Source: Agaribacillus sp965228415
GTDB lineage: Bacteria > Bacteroidota > Bacteroidia > Cytophagales > Cyclobacteriaceae
NCBI GenBank assembly: GCA_965228415.1
Contig: OZ245814.1
Location: 8,246,001-8,310,000 of the forward strand
Length of the DNA: 64,000 bases
Direction: 5' to 3'
The notes under the pieces are model-generated. The model saw only the letters and a program-made list of their open reading frames with translations, was not told where the DNA came from and made no database searches. This document shows positions 16,584-25,838 of this stretch, piece after piece. The first letter of the stretch is position 1. Every line of letters begins with the position of its first letter. The position numbers were made by a program, and so were the translations under genes.

Positions 16584-17669
16584 TTGAGATATAAAAATTT
16601 TGATGTCGATCATTTTGTCAATGATGATAAGTTCAGGGAATGGGTGTTGAATCCAAGCCCTGAAATCAATTACTTCTGGGAGAAATGGTTACTGCAAAAC
16701 CCCGAGAAAGAGGTAATTACCAACCAGGCCAGGGAAATTGTACTGATGGTAGGTTCGGGGAAAAAAGTATCCCGTGAAAAGCATAAAAAGAAAGTTTGGG
16801 AGAAAATCGAGCAGAGTAATCTCGCCTTCGATAAGGAAAAGAAATCAGCCAGTAACAGAAAAGTTCAGCCGCTATACCAATACGAAGGCAATCGCCACGG
16901 TACCTCCAAACCAAAGCGCCTGAGAATATATATATCACTTGCTGCCGGCATTGCGCTTCTCATGGTGGCTGTTAATTTGCTAAAACTCAATTCCGAGGCC
17001 GTTATTGAGTCCGAGGCAAATGTGGTCATCAAATCCAATCCGTCGGGTCAAAAATCCGAGCTACGTCTTCCGGATGGTTCTATGGTCTACCTGAATGCCG
17101 AGAGCAGCCTGCAATATATAGCGGGCTTTAAGGGTGACCGGCGAGAGCTGTATTTGGAGGGGGAGGCTTTTTTTGAGGTGGTAAAAGATTCTTTGCACCC
17201 TTTTACGGTGGTTACTCAAAACCTTACCACAACGGCATTAGGGACCTCTTTTAACATTCAAGCCTACAAAAACGAGCCACAAATTAAAGTGGCATTGGTA
17301 ACGGGTAAGGTAATCGTCAGTGATACAGCAAATCAAAGCAGTATGACACTCATCCCCGGGGAAGGTGTAATCTTGAAAAGAGGCAGCCAGAAGATGGTAA
17401 GAAACAACCTGGACATAGAAAAGACACTATTTTGGAAAAACCGAACAATTTATTTTGAGGACACCGACTTTCAGGAAGCCGTGGAATATCTCGAAAGATG
17501 GTATGGCGTCAGCATTAGTCTGAGCAATTATACACAACGTTCACTGACTTGCTCCGGAAAATTCCATAACAAAAGCCTGAAATTTGTCCTGAAAACCCTC
17601 GGCTTTGCGCTCAACTTTGATTACAAAATCAATAAAAAGAAAGTTAATATAATGTTTAAATCAAATTGA
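16584..17669 (+). CDS. FecR-family anti-sigma factor (first PUL)
   Basis: A 361-aa single-pass inner-membrane protein that would hold the adjacent ECF sigma inactive. The cytosolic N-terminus (residues 1-112) has the sigma-binding type motif WVLNPSPEINYFWEKWLL. The transmembrane helix is at about 115-133 (ISLAAGIALLMVAV). The periplasmic FecR domain covers about 150-245 (LRLPDGSMVYLNAESSLQY, GEAFFEV, TTALGTSFNI). The C-terminal domain at about 285-358 (FQEAVEYLERWYGV and onward) is the type that contacts the SusC signalling domain. The start is TTG (TTG AGA TAT); no nearby ATG fits. It lies 214 bp after sigma and 159 bp before SusC. Confidence 0.92.
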   Translation: MRYKNFDVDHFVNDDKFREWVLNPSPEINYFWEKWLLQNPEKEVITNQAREIVLMVGSGKKVSREKHKKKVWEKIEQSNLAFDKEKKSASNRKVQPLYQYEGNRHGTSKPKRLRIYISLAAGIALLMVAVNLLKLNSEAVIESEANVVIKSNPSGQKSELRLPDGSMVYLNAESSLQYIAGFKGDRRELYLEGEAFFEVVKDSLHPFTVVTQNLTTTALGTSFNIQAYKNEPQIKVALVTGKVIVSDTANQSSMTLIPGEGVILKRGSQKMVRNNLDIEKTLFWKNRTIYFEDTDFQEAVEYLERWYGVSISLSNYTQRSLTCSGKFHNKSLKFVLKTLGFALNFDYKINKKKVNIMFKSN

Positions 17670-17702
17670 TATGCCTATGATCTAAAACTCAACTAAAAAG
17701 AA

Positions 17703-17728
17703 CTATCGGGGCGTATGAACCCCGATAG
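17703..17728 (+). terminator. Hairpin between fecR and susC (first PUL)
   Basis: CTATCGGGG and CCCCGATAG form nine perfect pairs around an 8-nt loop, 33 bp after the fecR stop. There is no T tract after it, so it may be a processing or stability element rather than a terminator. Confidence 0.5.
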
Positions 17729-17828
17729 CTGGGAGCCTGACTCATTATATCAAATTTCCATCTCCAAATGAAAAGCATAATGAACAGGCTAAATAATAAA
17801 AGTTTAACTGTGTAAACATTACAAATAT

Positions 17829-20800
17829 ATGAAATCTAAAATCATACCTATTATTTGGATGGTACTTAAACATACTTTTTATGTTATCCTAATGCTAAAC
17901 CTAAGCCTAAGTACACTTTTGGCCAATGCGGGAATGGCTCAGATAAAAAGTCTTGAGGAAATCCCAATTAGTATTAGTTTAAACAACATCACTGTAAGAA
18001 AGGCGCTAAGCGCTATTGAGCATAAAACAGGCTTTATATTTACCTATAGTAAAGAAAAGCTAAACGAGCGTAAGAAGATTAATGCAAATATCCAACATGG
18101 CACATTGGAAGCATTGTTACTGAGTATAGCCAGGCAAGCAGACTTAAAGTTTTACAGAGTAAATAATACAATCAGTGTTACACAAACAGCCAAAAAAAGT
18201 GCTGGGGATAATTTACTGGTAGAGGTCCTGGAAAAAACTATCTCAGGAAAGGTAACCGATGAATACAACGAACCATTGCCCGGCGTAAATATCGTAGTAA
18301 AAGGAACCGGACTCGGTACTATTTCCGATAGTAATGGTGACTATACCTTAAATGTAGCAGAAGATGCTACCACTATCATCTTCTCTTTTGTAGGATATCT
18401 CTCAGAAGAGGTAGAGATTAACGGAAGATCGGTAATCGACGTTAGTCTCCTTCCGGATATCTCCACACTTTCCGAGGTAGTGGTAATTGGCTACGGTTCA
18501 GTACAGAAAAAGGACCTCACCGGGTCGGTATCTTCTATTGATGCGGAAGATGTAAACAACCTGCCGGCCTCGAGAATTGATCAGATTATTCAGGGAAGGG
18601 CTCCCGGCGTATTGGTAACCGCCAATAATGGTGCTCCGGGTGCCAGGTCTTCCATCAGGATAAGGGGTGGCAATTCCATCAATGCCGATAACGAACCATT
18701 ATATGTCATTGATGGATTTATCGTTGGTACAGGTTTTAACCTGAACAATATTAATGTTAACGACATTGAGTCATTAGAGGTACTAAAGGACGCAACAGCG
18801 ATCTCAATTTATGGTACCAGAGGGGCTAACGGGGTAATACTTGTCACCACAAAGTCGGGGACAAAAGTGCCTACAGGAAAGCCGGAGATCTCGCTGAACG
18901 CTTACACAGGGGTTCAGGAACTGGCAAGAAAAATTGACTACCTCGATGGCCCGGCCCGGGCTGCATATGGCAGCGAGCTAGCCGCTTTCAGTGGAGAAGC
19001 TGATCCATTTACTGACCCTTCTGAAATTGGCAACGTAGATTGGCAGGATCAAATTACTGAAACCGGAACTATCAATAATGTAGACCTTTCTTTTGCAGGC
19101 AGAACCGAAAAATTGAATTATTACGTATCTGCAAATGTATTTGACCAACGCGGCGTCATAAGAGAGTCAGGTATCAGACGGTACAATTTACGAACGAATA
19201 TGGATCTTAACATTTCTGAAAAACTAAGGTTCGGATTACGATTGAATACTTCTTTTACCAAAACTGACCACAGCCTTGTGACCTTATGGGGTATGAGGGA
19301 AGTCCTGACGGCCTTTCCTATTTACAATGAGGACGGCACCTTTAACGCTTTGAACCCGGTGACAGGCGGTGTGTTGAGAAACCCGGAAGCTGACCTTCAG
19401 TTAAGAACAAATTTCACCAACCAAACCAACATATTGTCGACCGCCTACTTTGAGTATGAACCCATTGAAGGCCTGGTGATCAAGTCGAGCATCGGACCGC
19501 GATTGAACTGGTCTAAGCGAAATATATTTGATTCGGGTAATTTGCCTACCCGCGCAGCTGCCCAACAGGGGGGGCGAGGCAGAATTACCAATGGTTATTT
19601 TTATGATATATTACAGGAAAATACAGTTTCCTACTCCACAGAATTTTCCGAAAATCATAAAATTGATGCCGTAGCTGGTTTTACCTGGCAAATGGAACGA
19701 AATGAAACCTTCGCAGCGGAAACTGACGGACTTACCTTAGATGCCCTGGGTTTTGACGCGATCGGACTGGGCGATCCATTGACATTTGATATCGAGTCCG
19801 GTTTTTCCGGCGCTACGCAAATTGTCTCCTGGTTGGGAAGGGTGAATTACACCTTTAAAGGTAAGTATTTGTTTACTGCCGCCGCGCGGGTAGATGGTGC
19901 TTCGGTTTATGCCGGGTCGAATAATGCCTATTCATTTTTCCCCTCGGCCGCCTTTGCCTGGCGTCTGATCGATGAGCCGTTCATTAAGGATTTGGGAGTA
20001 TTTGATAATTTGAAGTTGCGGGCCAGTTATGGTAGCGCCGGCAAGGAATCCATCGCGCCTTATCGCACCCTGGCCGTGCTCAACAGTGCAGGCCTGATTT
20101 TTAATGATATTCAAACAGTAGCTATTTTCCGCGGAAGACCTGAAAACCCTGAATTAACCTGGGAAACCACCAACCAATTTGATGTTGGGCTGGAAATGGG
20201 ATTTTTTGAGGGCCGCCTGAATCTTGAAATGGATTATTACTATAAAAAGACCACGGACCTGTTATTGGAGCGGCAAATAGCCCGGGCTACAGGTTTTTCA
20301 ACAAAACTGGAGAATGTAGGTTCGGTTCAAAACCAGGGGCTGGAGTTAATGATCAACAGTCTTAATGTAGACAAAGGCAATTTCAGGTGGGAAACAACTT
20401 TGACCATTGCCGGTAATAGAAGCAAAGTGCTTGACCTTGGAGGTGTTGATGAAATTGTACGGTATAACCTGGAACAAGGTGGTCCCGGATCCAAATTAAT
20501 TGTAGGTGAACCTATTGGCGTTTACACCGGTGTAAAATACCTGGGTACCTATAAAAGCCAGGATGAAATTGATGCAGATGGCAATTTGGGGATCAGGCAG
20601 GTAGTTGGAGGGCCTAGATTTAATGACACCAATGGCGATGGCGTCATCAACAATGACGATCATGAAATTCTGGGCAATCCTGAACCCGATTTTTACGGTG
20701 GTATCAACAATGTCGTGAGTTATAAAGATTTTACTTTGGAAGTATATTTTCAGGGAACTTACGGTAACGAGATTTATAATGAATATGCGCAAAGAGGTTT

Positions 20801-21179
20801 TTTTGGAAGAAGTACCGCCAATATGTATGCCGACCTGGTGAACCGGTGGACACCGGAAAACCCAAACTCTGATATTCCAAGAGCCGGAAGTATGGTGAGC
20901 ATATCGGATATCCGTTCAAATTCCGAACTCATTGAGGACGGATCGCACCTAAGATTAAAAAATATCAGGTTGTCCTACAATGTCCCCCTGAAAAACAAGA
21001 GTACGATCAAATCCTTGACTGTTTACGGGTTGGGAAGTAATGTTTTCTTGTTATCGGATTTCAGAGGTTACGACCCGGAAGTTAACAGGCTGGGAACCAA
21101 TTCCACTGTGCGGGGTATCGCCAGGGCGGAATACCCCAATGCCAGAACATTTACTGTAGGGTTAAGAGCCAATTTCTAA
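17829..21179 (+). CDS. SusC/RagA-type TonB-dependent outer-membrane transporter with signalling domain (first PUL)
   Basis: A 1116-aa outer-membrane transporter for glycan fragments. It has a signal peptide at residues 1-37, a secretin/TonB N-terminal (STN) signalling domain at about 45-115 that would talk to FecR, and a carboxypeptidase-regulatory-like domain at 137-208 (ISGKVTDEYNEPLPGVNI). A TonB-box region at 215-223 (EVVVIGYG) is followed by the plug at about 228-345 and a 22-strand barrel ending in the aromatic FTVGLRANF. The STN domain is present only in SusC proteins controlled by sigma/anti-sigma pairs, which agrees with the two genes upstream. SusD follows after 19 bp, so the two form one complex and one transcript. 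Confidence 0.96.
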   Translation: MKSKIIPIIWMVLKHTFYVILMLNLSLSTLLANAGMAQIKSLEEIPISISLNNITVRKALSAIEHKTGFIFTYSKEKLNERKKINANIQHGTLEALLLSIARQADLKFYRVNNTISVTQTAKKSAGDNLLVEVLEKTISGKVTDEYNEPLPGVNIVVKGTGLGTISDSNGDYTLNVAEDATTIIFSFVGYLSEEVEINGRSVIDVSLLPDISTLSEVVVIGYGSVQKKDLTGSVSSIDAEDVNNLPASRIDQIIQGRAPGVLVTANNGAPGARSSIRIRGGNSINADNEPLYVIDGFIVGTGFNLNNINVNDIESLEVLKDATAISIYGTRGANGVILVTTKSGTKVPTGKPEISLNAYTGVQELARKIDYLDGPARAAYGSELAAFSGEADPFTDPSEIGNVDWQDQITETGTINNVDLSFAGRTEKLNYYVSANVFDQRGVIRESGIRRYNLRTNMDLNISEKLRFGLRLNTSFTKTDHSLVTLWGMREVLTAFPIYNEDGTFNALNPVTGGVLRNPEADLQLRTNFTNQTNILSTAYFEYEPIEGLVIKSSIGPRLNWSKRNIFDSGNLPTRAAAQQGGRGRITNGYFYDILQENTVSYSTEFSENHKIDAVAGFTWQMERNETFAAETDGLTLDALGFDAIGLGDPLTFDIESGFSGATQIVSWLGRVNYTFKGKYLFTAAARVDGASVYAGSNNAYSFFPSAAFAWRLIDEPFIKDLGVFDNLKLRASYGSAGKESIAPYRTLAVLNSAGLIFNDIQTVAIFRGRPENPELTWETTNQFDVGLEMGFFEGRLNLEMDYYYKKTTDLLLERQIARATGFSTKLENVGSVQNQGLELMINSLNVDKGNFRWETTLTIAGNRSKVLDLGGVDEIVRYNLEQGGPGSKLIVGEPIGVYTGVKYLGTYKSQDEIDADGNLGIRQVVGGPRFNDTNGDGVINNDDHEILGNPEPDFYGGINNVVSYKDFTLEVYFQGTYGNEIYNEYAQRGFFGRSTANMYADLVNRWTPENPNSDIPRAGSMVSISDIRSNSELIEDGSHLRLKNIRLSYNVPLKNKSTIKSLTVYGLGSNVFLLSDFRGYDPEVNRLGTNSTVRGIARAEYPNARTFTVGLRANF

Positions 21180-21198
21180 ACGTAAATCTTGAAAGAAA

Positions 21199-22701
21199 AT
21201 GAAAAAGTTAATCATATTATTATTGTTGGTCGGCTTTGCCGGTTGTGATGGATTTCTGGAGGAAGACGTACGTGGCATCATTTCTCCAAACAATTTTTAT
21301 AATTCTGATATAGAAGCCATCCAGGCCGCTAATGGTTTGTACAATACTTTTCAAAGTAATAGTTTATATGGTCAATGGCAGGGCATTGCCAATTTTACTT
21401 ATTTCGGCGCGGATGTAATTGCTCCAAGCCGTGTTTTTGGGGGCAATGCGGCCATTACTAATTATACCTTGACCGAAACCAACTATGCCAATGCTTATAC
21501 CGTCTGGAGAGAACTTTTTCGGGTGGTGGGCGATGCCAATGCTGTAATTGTCAATGTTCAGGACAATGATAACCTGTCTGGCGCTATTCGCAACCAGGTT
21601 ATTGGCGAGAGCCTTTTTATGAGAGCGTTTGCTTATTACCACCTTACTGTGTTGTGGGGGGATGTGCCTTTTTATACAGAAAATTTAGCACTGGGAGAAG
21701 TAGCGGCTTTGGGAAGAACTGATCTGAAAACAATCAGAGCTGCGATGATCAGTGACCTTCAAAGGGTGGAATCGGAAAATCTTTTGCCAGGCGCACATAG
21801 TGCTCCCGGTGATTTAGGTAGAGTAACTGTATGGGCCGCCAAAATGTTAAGGGCAAAATATTTACTTTGGGAAGAGGATTGGGCAGGTGCCAGGGATGCC
21901 TGTGTCGATATTATCAATAATTCTCCCCATAGACTGATGGATACCTTTGATGAAGTATTTGATATTAATAATTTATACAATGATGAAGTTATTTGGGGAT
22001 TGGATTATCTGAAAGATGTTGAAAGTACCAATCGTACGGATTCATTTAACCCGAGATTAAGGGACGAACCAAAGGACTCAGGACAAAGAAATGCGCTTAG
22101 GAACGCGTTGGCTGATCGCGGAGAAGAATTTAACGGTTTTGGTTTAGCAGTACCTTTACCAGCCGTTTATGAGAACTTCCCGGACGATGACCTTCGAAAG
22201 CCCTTAAGCTGTATTAACGAATATCTGGGTTTTGAGCTCAAATTCTTTTACATGCCTAAATTGTGGAATCTTGATTTTGTCAATTCACCAAGGGGAAATC
22301 ACGGTGAATGGCGCGTAATTTATCGTTTGGCGGACGCTTACTTAATAGCCGCAGAGGCGGAAAACGAATTGAACGGTCCGGCAAACGCTTATCAATATAT
22401 CAATCAGGTGAGGGAAAGGGCCTACGAACCGGATCAACCCCTGGCGACACTTTCACAAGATGAATTTAGAACCGCGCTGATCGATGAAAGAAAATGGGAA
22501 CTTGCCGGTGAAGATGATCGCAGGTATGACCTGATCAGGTGGGGATTATTGGTTGAAACCGTGCAGAATACCGTCTATCCGAGACATGACGCCAACATCA
22601 ATATTCAGTCACATCATGTGTTGTTGCCCATTCCCGCTGAGGAAATAGAATTGAATCCGGCTTTGCTTGAGACGGACCCAACCAACAATGGATATCGATA
22701 A
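21199..22701 (+). CDS. SusD/RagB-type surface glycan-binding lipoprotein (first PUL)
   Basis: A 500-aa lipoprotein, with Cys16 in the lipobox GFAGC followed by the acidic DGFLEEDV segment typical of surface-exposed SusD proteins. The N-terminal TPR-like part has the motif GESLFMRAFAYYHLTVLWGDVPFY, seen in two pieces around residues 135-158. The C-terminal part has ERKWELAGEDDRRYDLIRWG and the LLPIPAEEIELNP ending, all SusD signatures. It caps the SusC barrel and captures glycan. It is 19 bp from susC and is followed by a long hairpin. Confidence 0.96.
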   Translation: MKKLIILLLLVGFAGCDGFLEEDVRGIISPNNFYNSDIEAIQAANGLYNTFQSNSLYGQWQGIANFTYFGADVIAPSRVFGGNAAITNYTLTETNYANAYTVWRELFRVVGDANAVIVNVQDNDNLSGAIRNQVIGESLFMRAFAYYHLTVLWGDVPFYTENLALGEVAALGRTDLKTIRAAMISDLQRVESENLLPGAHSAPGDLGRVTVWAAKMLRAKYLLWEEDWAGARDACVDIINNSPHRLMDTFDEVFDINNLYNDEVIWGLDYLKDVESTNRTDSFNPRLRDEPKDSGQRNALRNALADRGEEFNGFGLAVPLPAVYENFPDDDLRKPLSCINEYLGFELKFFYMPKLWNLDFVNSPRGNHGEWRVIYRLADAYLIAAEAENELNGPANAYQYINQVRERAYEPDQPLATLSQDEFRTALIDERKWELAGEDDRRYDLIRWGLLVETVQNTVYPRHDANINIQSHHVLLPIPAEEIELNPALLETDPTNNGYR

Positions 22702-22723
22702 CAGCTATGTTATTTTTTAAACT

Positions 22724-22759
22724 GGGTAAGGAAATAGCCGCAAGGCTTTTTCTTTACCC
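22724..22759 (+). terminator. Long hairpin after susD (first PUL)
   Basis: The arms GGGTAAGGAAATAGCC and GGCTTTTTCTTTACCC form sixteen pairs with one mismatch and one G-T around a GCAA tetraloop, then AATAATTAG. It lies between the transporter pair and the sulfatase genes, so partial termination or 3'-end protection of susCD mRNA is likely. Confidence 0.7.
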
Positions 22760-22836
22760 AATAATTAGAAATCGTTAATAATTTTAATTAATTAGCTGTT
22801 GAAAACTACGTTTATCCTTTTTAAACTTCACCGCAG

Positions 22837-24348
22837 ATGAAAATTAACCCCCAATACACTACCTTCTTAATAACTATAACCTGTGCCGTTATCCTGGGAG
22901 GATGTTCGCAAAACAACAGGCAAAATTCCCCAGATACGCAGCCACCGCCATCCTCAAACCCCAATATCATATATATTCTGGCCGATGACCTGGGTTATGG
23001 CGATTTAAGCTGTTTTGGTCAAAATAAATTCCAAACACCTAACATCGATAAAATAGCTGAGCTAGGCATTAAATTTACCAACCATTATTCCGGTTCCACA
23101 GTCTGTGCTCCTTCCAGGTCAGCGCTCATGACCGGCCTGCATACCGGGCACACACCTATAAGGGGAAATAAGGAGTGGAAACCTGAAGGCCAGTGGCCAA
23201 TGCCGGCCGATACTTACACGCTGGCCGAAATGCTTAAAGGGGCGGGTTATATAAACGGTGTTTTTGGCAAATGGGGGCTGGGCTACCCCGGTTCAGAGGG
23301 AGATCCTAACCAGCAGGGATTTGATGAATTTTACGGATATAATTGCCAGCGAATTGCCCATAATTATTATCCCTGGCATCTTTGGCATAATCAGGAAAAA
23401 ATAATGTTAGCAGCCAATGAAGGGAGTGCAAAAGGGAGTTACGCGCCGGATTTGATTCAAGGACAGGTTTTGGATTTTATTGAAAATAATAAAGATACCA
23501 CCTTCTTTCTTTTCTACGCGGCAGTGCAACCCCACGCCGAACTGGCAGCGCCTGAGGAGTATATGCAAAAATTCAGAGGAAAGTTTTTGCCCGAAAAATC
23601 TTACGAAGGTGTAGATAGCGGAGAAAATTTTAAAAACGGTCCTTACGGATCCCAACCGGAAAGCCATGCAGCTTTTGCTGCGATGGTGGCTCACCTCGAT
23701 AACATGGTCGGCGAGGTTATTGCCAAAGTGCAGTCCCTGGGCATAGAAAAAAATACCCTTATTATTTTTACCTCCGACAATGGACCTCATAAGGAGGGAG
23801 GGGCTGACCCCGATTACTTTGATAGCAATGGCCCACTGAAAGGCTATAAAAGAGATTTGTATGAAGGCGGGATCCGCGTGCCTATGCTGGCCATGTGGCC
23901 CGATAAAATTCAACCGGGAACGGAGTCGGAACATATTTCATCGTTTTGGGATGTTTTGCCAACCTGCGCGGAAATTACCGGCTTGACACCCCCTGAAAAT
24001 ATAGATGGGATTTCTTTTTTGCCCGCCTTAATGAATCAACAGGATCGACAGGATAAACACGACTACTTATATTGGGAATTTCATGAACGTGGCGGGAGAT
24101 TGGCGCTGAGGAAAGACGATTGGAAATTGGTCCAATACAATGTTAACCGGCAGCCGGTTGGCCAGTTTGAGCTATATAATTTGTCAGAAGATCCCTCCGA
24201 ACAAAGTGATTTGGCCGGGACATATCCTGAAAAGGTCAATGAATTATCAAACCTGATGGCCCAGGCCAGAACAGAGTCCGAAATATTCAAATTTAAGAGT
24301 AAAACCTACGATGCCCAGAAAAGTAAGCCAGGTTCTTCTAAAAAATAA
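22837..24348 (+). CDS. Sulfatase lipoprotein 1 (family S1)
   Basis: A 503-aa formylglycine-dependent sulfatase that would hydrolyse sulfate esters on a carbohydrate. The lipobox GGC puts the lipid on Cys23. Metal ligands Asp50-Asp51 lie in YILADDLGYGD. The modified Cys is Cys90 in TVCAPSRSALMTG. The late metal site is Asp314-Asn315 in FTSDNGPH. The C-terminal subdomain ends near KVNELSNLM. It shares the unusual HTPIRGN and GPLKGYKRDLYEGGIRVP segments with the next gene, so the two are paralogues. The S1 subfamily and the substrate cannot be fixed by eye. It is the first enzyme gene of the locus. Confidence 0.95.
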   Translation: MKINPQYTTFLITITCAVILGGCSQNNRQNSPDTQPPPSSNPNIIYILADDLGYGDLSCFGQNKFQTPNIDKIAELGIKFTNHYSGSTVCAPSRSALMTGLHTGHTPIRGNKEWKPEGQWPMPADTYTLAEMLKGAGYINGVFGKWGLGYPGSEGDPNQQGFDEFYGYNCQRIAHNYYPWHLWHNQEKIMLAANEGSAKGSYAPDLIQGQVLDFIENNKDTTFFLFYAAVQPHAELAAPEEYMQKFRGKFLPEKSYEGVDSGENFKNGPYGSQPESHAAFAAMVAHLDNMVGEVIAKVQSLGIEKNTLIIFTSDNGPHKEGGADPDYFDSNGPLKGYKRDLYEGGIRVPMLAMWPDKIQPGTESEHISSFWDVLPTCAEITGLTPPENIDGISFLPALMNQQDRQDKHDYLYWEFHERGGRLALRKDDWKLVQYNVNRQPVGQFELYNLSEDPSEQSDLAGTYPEKVNELSNLMAQARTESEIFKFKSKTYDAQKSKPGSSKK

Positions 24349-24361
24349 CCGTCAAAAATCA

Positions 24362-25828
24362 ATGAGCCGGGCTAAGGCCAGTATCGATCCCAAGGCCGTA
24401 CCAACCCTGATAGCAGCAAGTTTGTGGTGGATATTACTCGCGACGGGGTGCTCACCTTCCAACCCCCCGGCAGATAACGCGAAGGCAGACACTGGAAATA
24501 CGAAGCCTAACATTATCTATATCATGGCCGATGATCTTGGATATGGCGATTTGGGATGTTACGGACAAAAAAAGATACAAACTCCTAACCTCGATAAAAT
24601 GGCTTCCGGAGGTTTGGTGTTTACCCAACACTATGCGGGTTCAACGGTTTGTATGCCTTCCAGGGCCAGTCTGATGACCGGAAAACACCAGGGGCATTGT
24701 ACTGTCAGGGGAAATCCACGATGGACATCAACCGGAAAACCCGTCGATCTAAGTGCAGAGGACATTACCGTGGCAGAGGTGCTGAAGCAAGCCGGGTATA
24801 CCACCGGCATTATCGGAAAATGGGGATTAGCCGAGGCAGGCCTTGAGAGTATGCCGCTAAATCAGGGTTTCGATTATTTTTTCGGCTATCGTAAACATGG
24901 CAAAGCACACCATTACTATCCGGATTCCTTATGGGAAAACAACCGGCAGTTTGCCTTAACGGGAAACAATACCAGAGAAAAACAGGGATCCTATTCCCAT
25001 GATCTCATTGCCGCGAAAAGCCTGGAATTCATTGAGAAAAATCGCCATAAACCTTTTTTTTTATATCTGAATTTCACAATTCCCCATTATGAACTCACCG
25101 TTCCGGAAGAGGCAAAACGTCCGTATCAAAATCTTTCATGGGAAAAAAGAGCGTTAAAAAGTGGGCATTATTATCATGATGAAGAAGGCCATGTCACCTA
25201 CGCTGGCATGGTGAGCAGGATGGATAAAGATGTGGGCATTCTGCAGAAACGGTTGGCGGAGTTAGGAATTGACAAGCATACCCTGGTGATCTTTACCAGC
25301 GACAACGGTCATGAATTTGACAAGGAATTTTTTAATAGTAACGGTCCGTTCAGGGGGAAAAAAAGAGATTTGTATGAGGGTGGGATCAGGGTACCTTTTA
25401 TTGCCTATTGGCCCGATCGTATTAAACCGGGCTCAAAAACTGATCACATAGCTGCGTTTTGGGATTTTTTACCCACGGCATGCGACATTGCCCAGGTAAG
25501 ACCACCTGATGCTGTTGATGGCATTTCCTATCTTCCTGCGTTAACAGGTGAAACTCACAGGCAACAACAACACCCTTATCTGTATTGGGAGTTCAATGAA
25601 AGACAGGGACCTATACAGGCGATCAGAAAAGGCGCGTGGAAAGCTGTGAAATTTTTTGATAAAAATATGGAATTATACAATCTGGTAGACGATATTGCCG
25701 AAGAACATGATTTGGCTGCTGAAAAACCGGAAATTGTTCAGGAGATGACTTCAATAATGGAAGGGGCCAGAGACCCTCATGCAGCCTTTCCTCTTGTTCC
25801 TCATAAAAGGATTTTACGCACAAAATAA
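24362..25828 (+). CDS. Sulfatase lipoprotein 2 (family S1)
   Basis: A 488-aa sulfatase counted from the ATG at 24362. An upstream in-frame ATG at 24311 would overlap the previous gene and add 17 basic residues before the signal. The lipobox LATGC gives Cys30. Metal ligands lie in IMADDLGYGD (residues 54-63). The formylglycine Cys is Cys97 in TVCMPSRASLMTG, with Met in the variable second position. FTSDNGHE is the second metal site. It is close in plan to sulfatase 1 (HCTVRGNPRW; GPFRGKKRDLYEGGIRVP), probably from a tandem duplication. It lies 13 bp after the previous stop in the same transcript. The substrate is unknown. Confidence 0.94.
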   Translation: MSRAKASIDPKAVPTLIAASLWWILLATGCSPSNPPADNAKADTGNTKPNIIYIMADDLGYGDLGCYGQKKIQTPNLDKMASGGLVFTQHYAGSTVCMPSRASLMTGKHQGHCTVRGNPRWTSTGKPVDLSAEDITVAEVLKQAGYTTGIIGKWGLAEAGLESMPLNQGFDYFFGYRKHGKAHHYYPDSLWENNRQFALTGNNTREKQGSYSHDLIAAKSLEFIEKNRHKPFFLYLNFTIPHYELTVPEEAKRPYQNLSWEKRALKSGHYYHDEEGHVTYAGMVSRMDKDVGILQKRLAELGIDKHTLVIFTSDNGHEFDKEFFNSNGPFRGKKRDLYEGGIRVPFIAYWPDRIKPGSKTDHIAAFWDFLPTACDIAQVRPPDAVDGISYLPALTGETHRQQQHPYLYWEFNERQGPIQAIRKGAWKAVKFFDKNMELYNLVDDIAEEHDLAAEKPEIVQEMTSIMEGARDPHAAFPLVPHKRILRTK

Positions 25829-25838
25829 CACACATATT

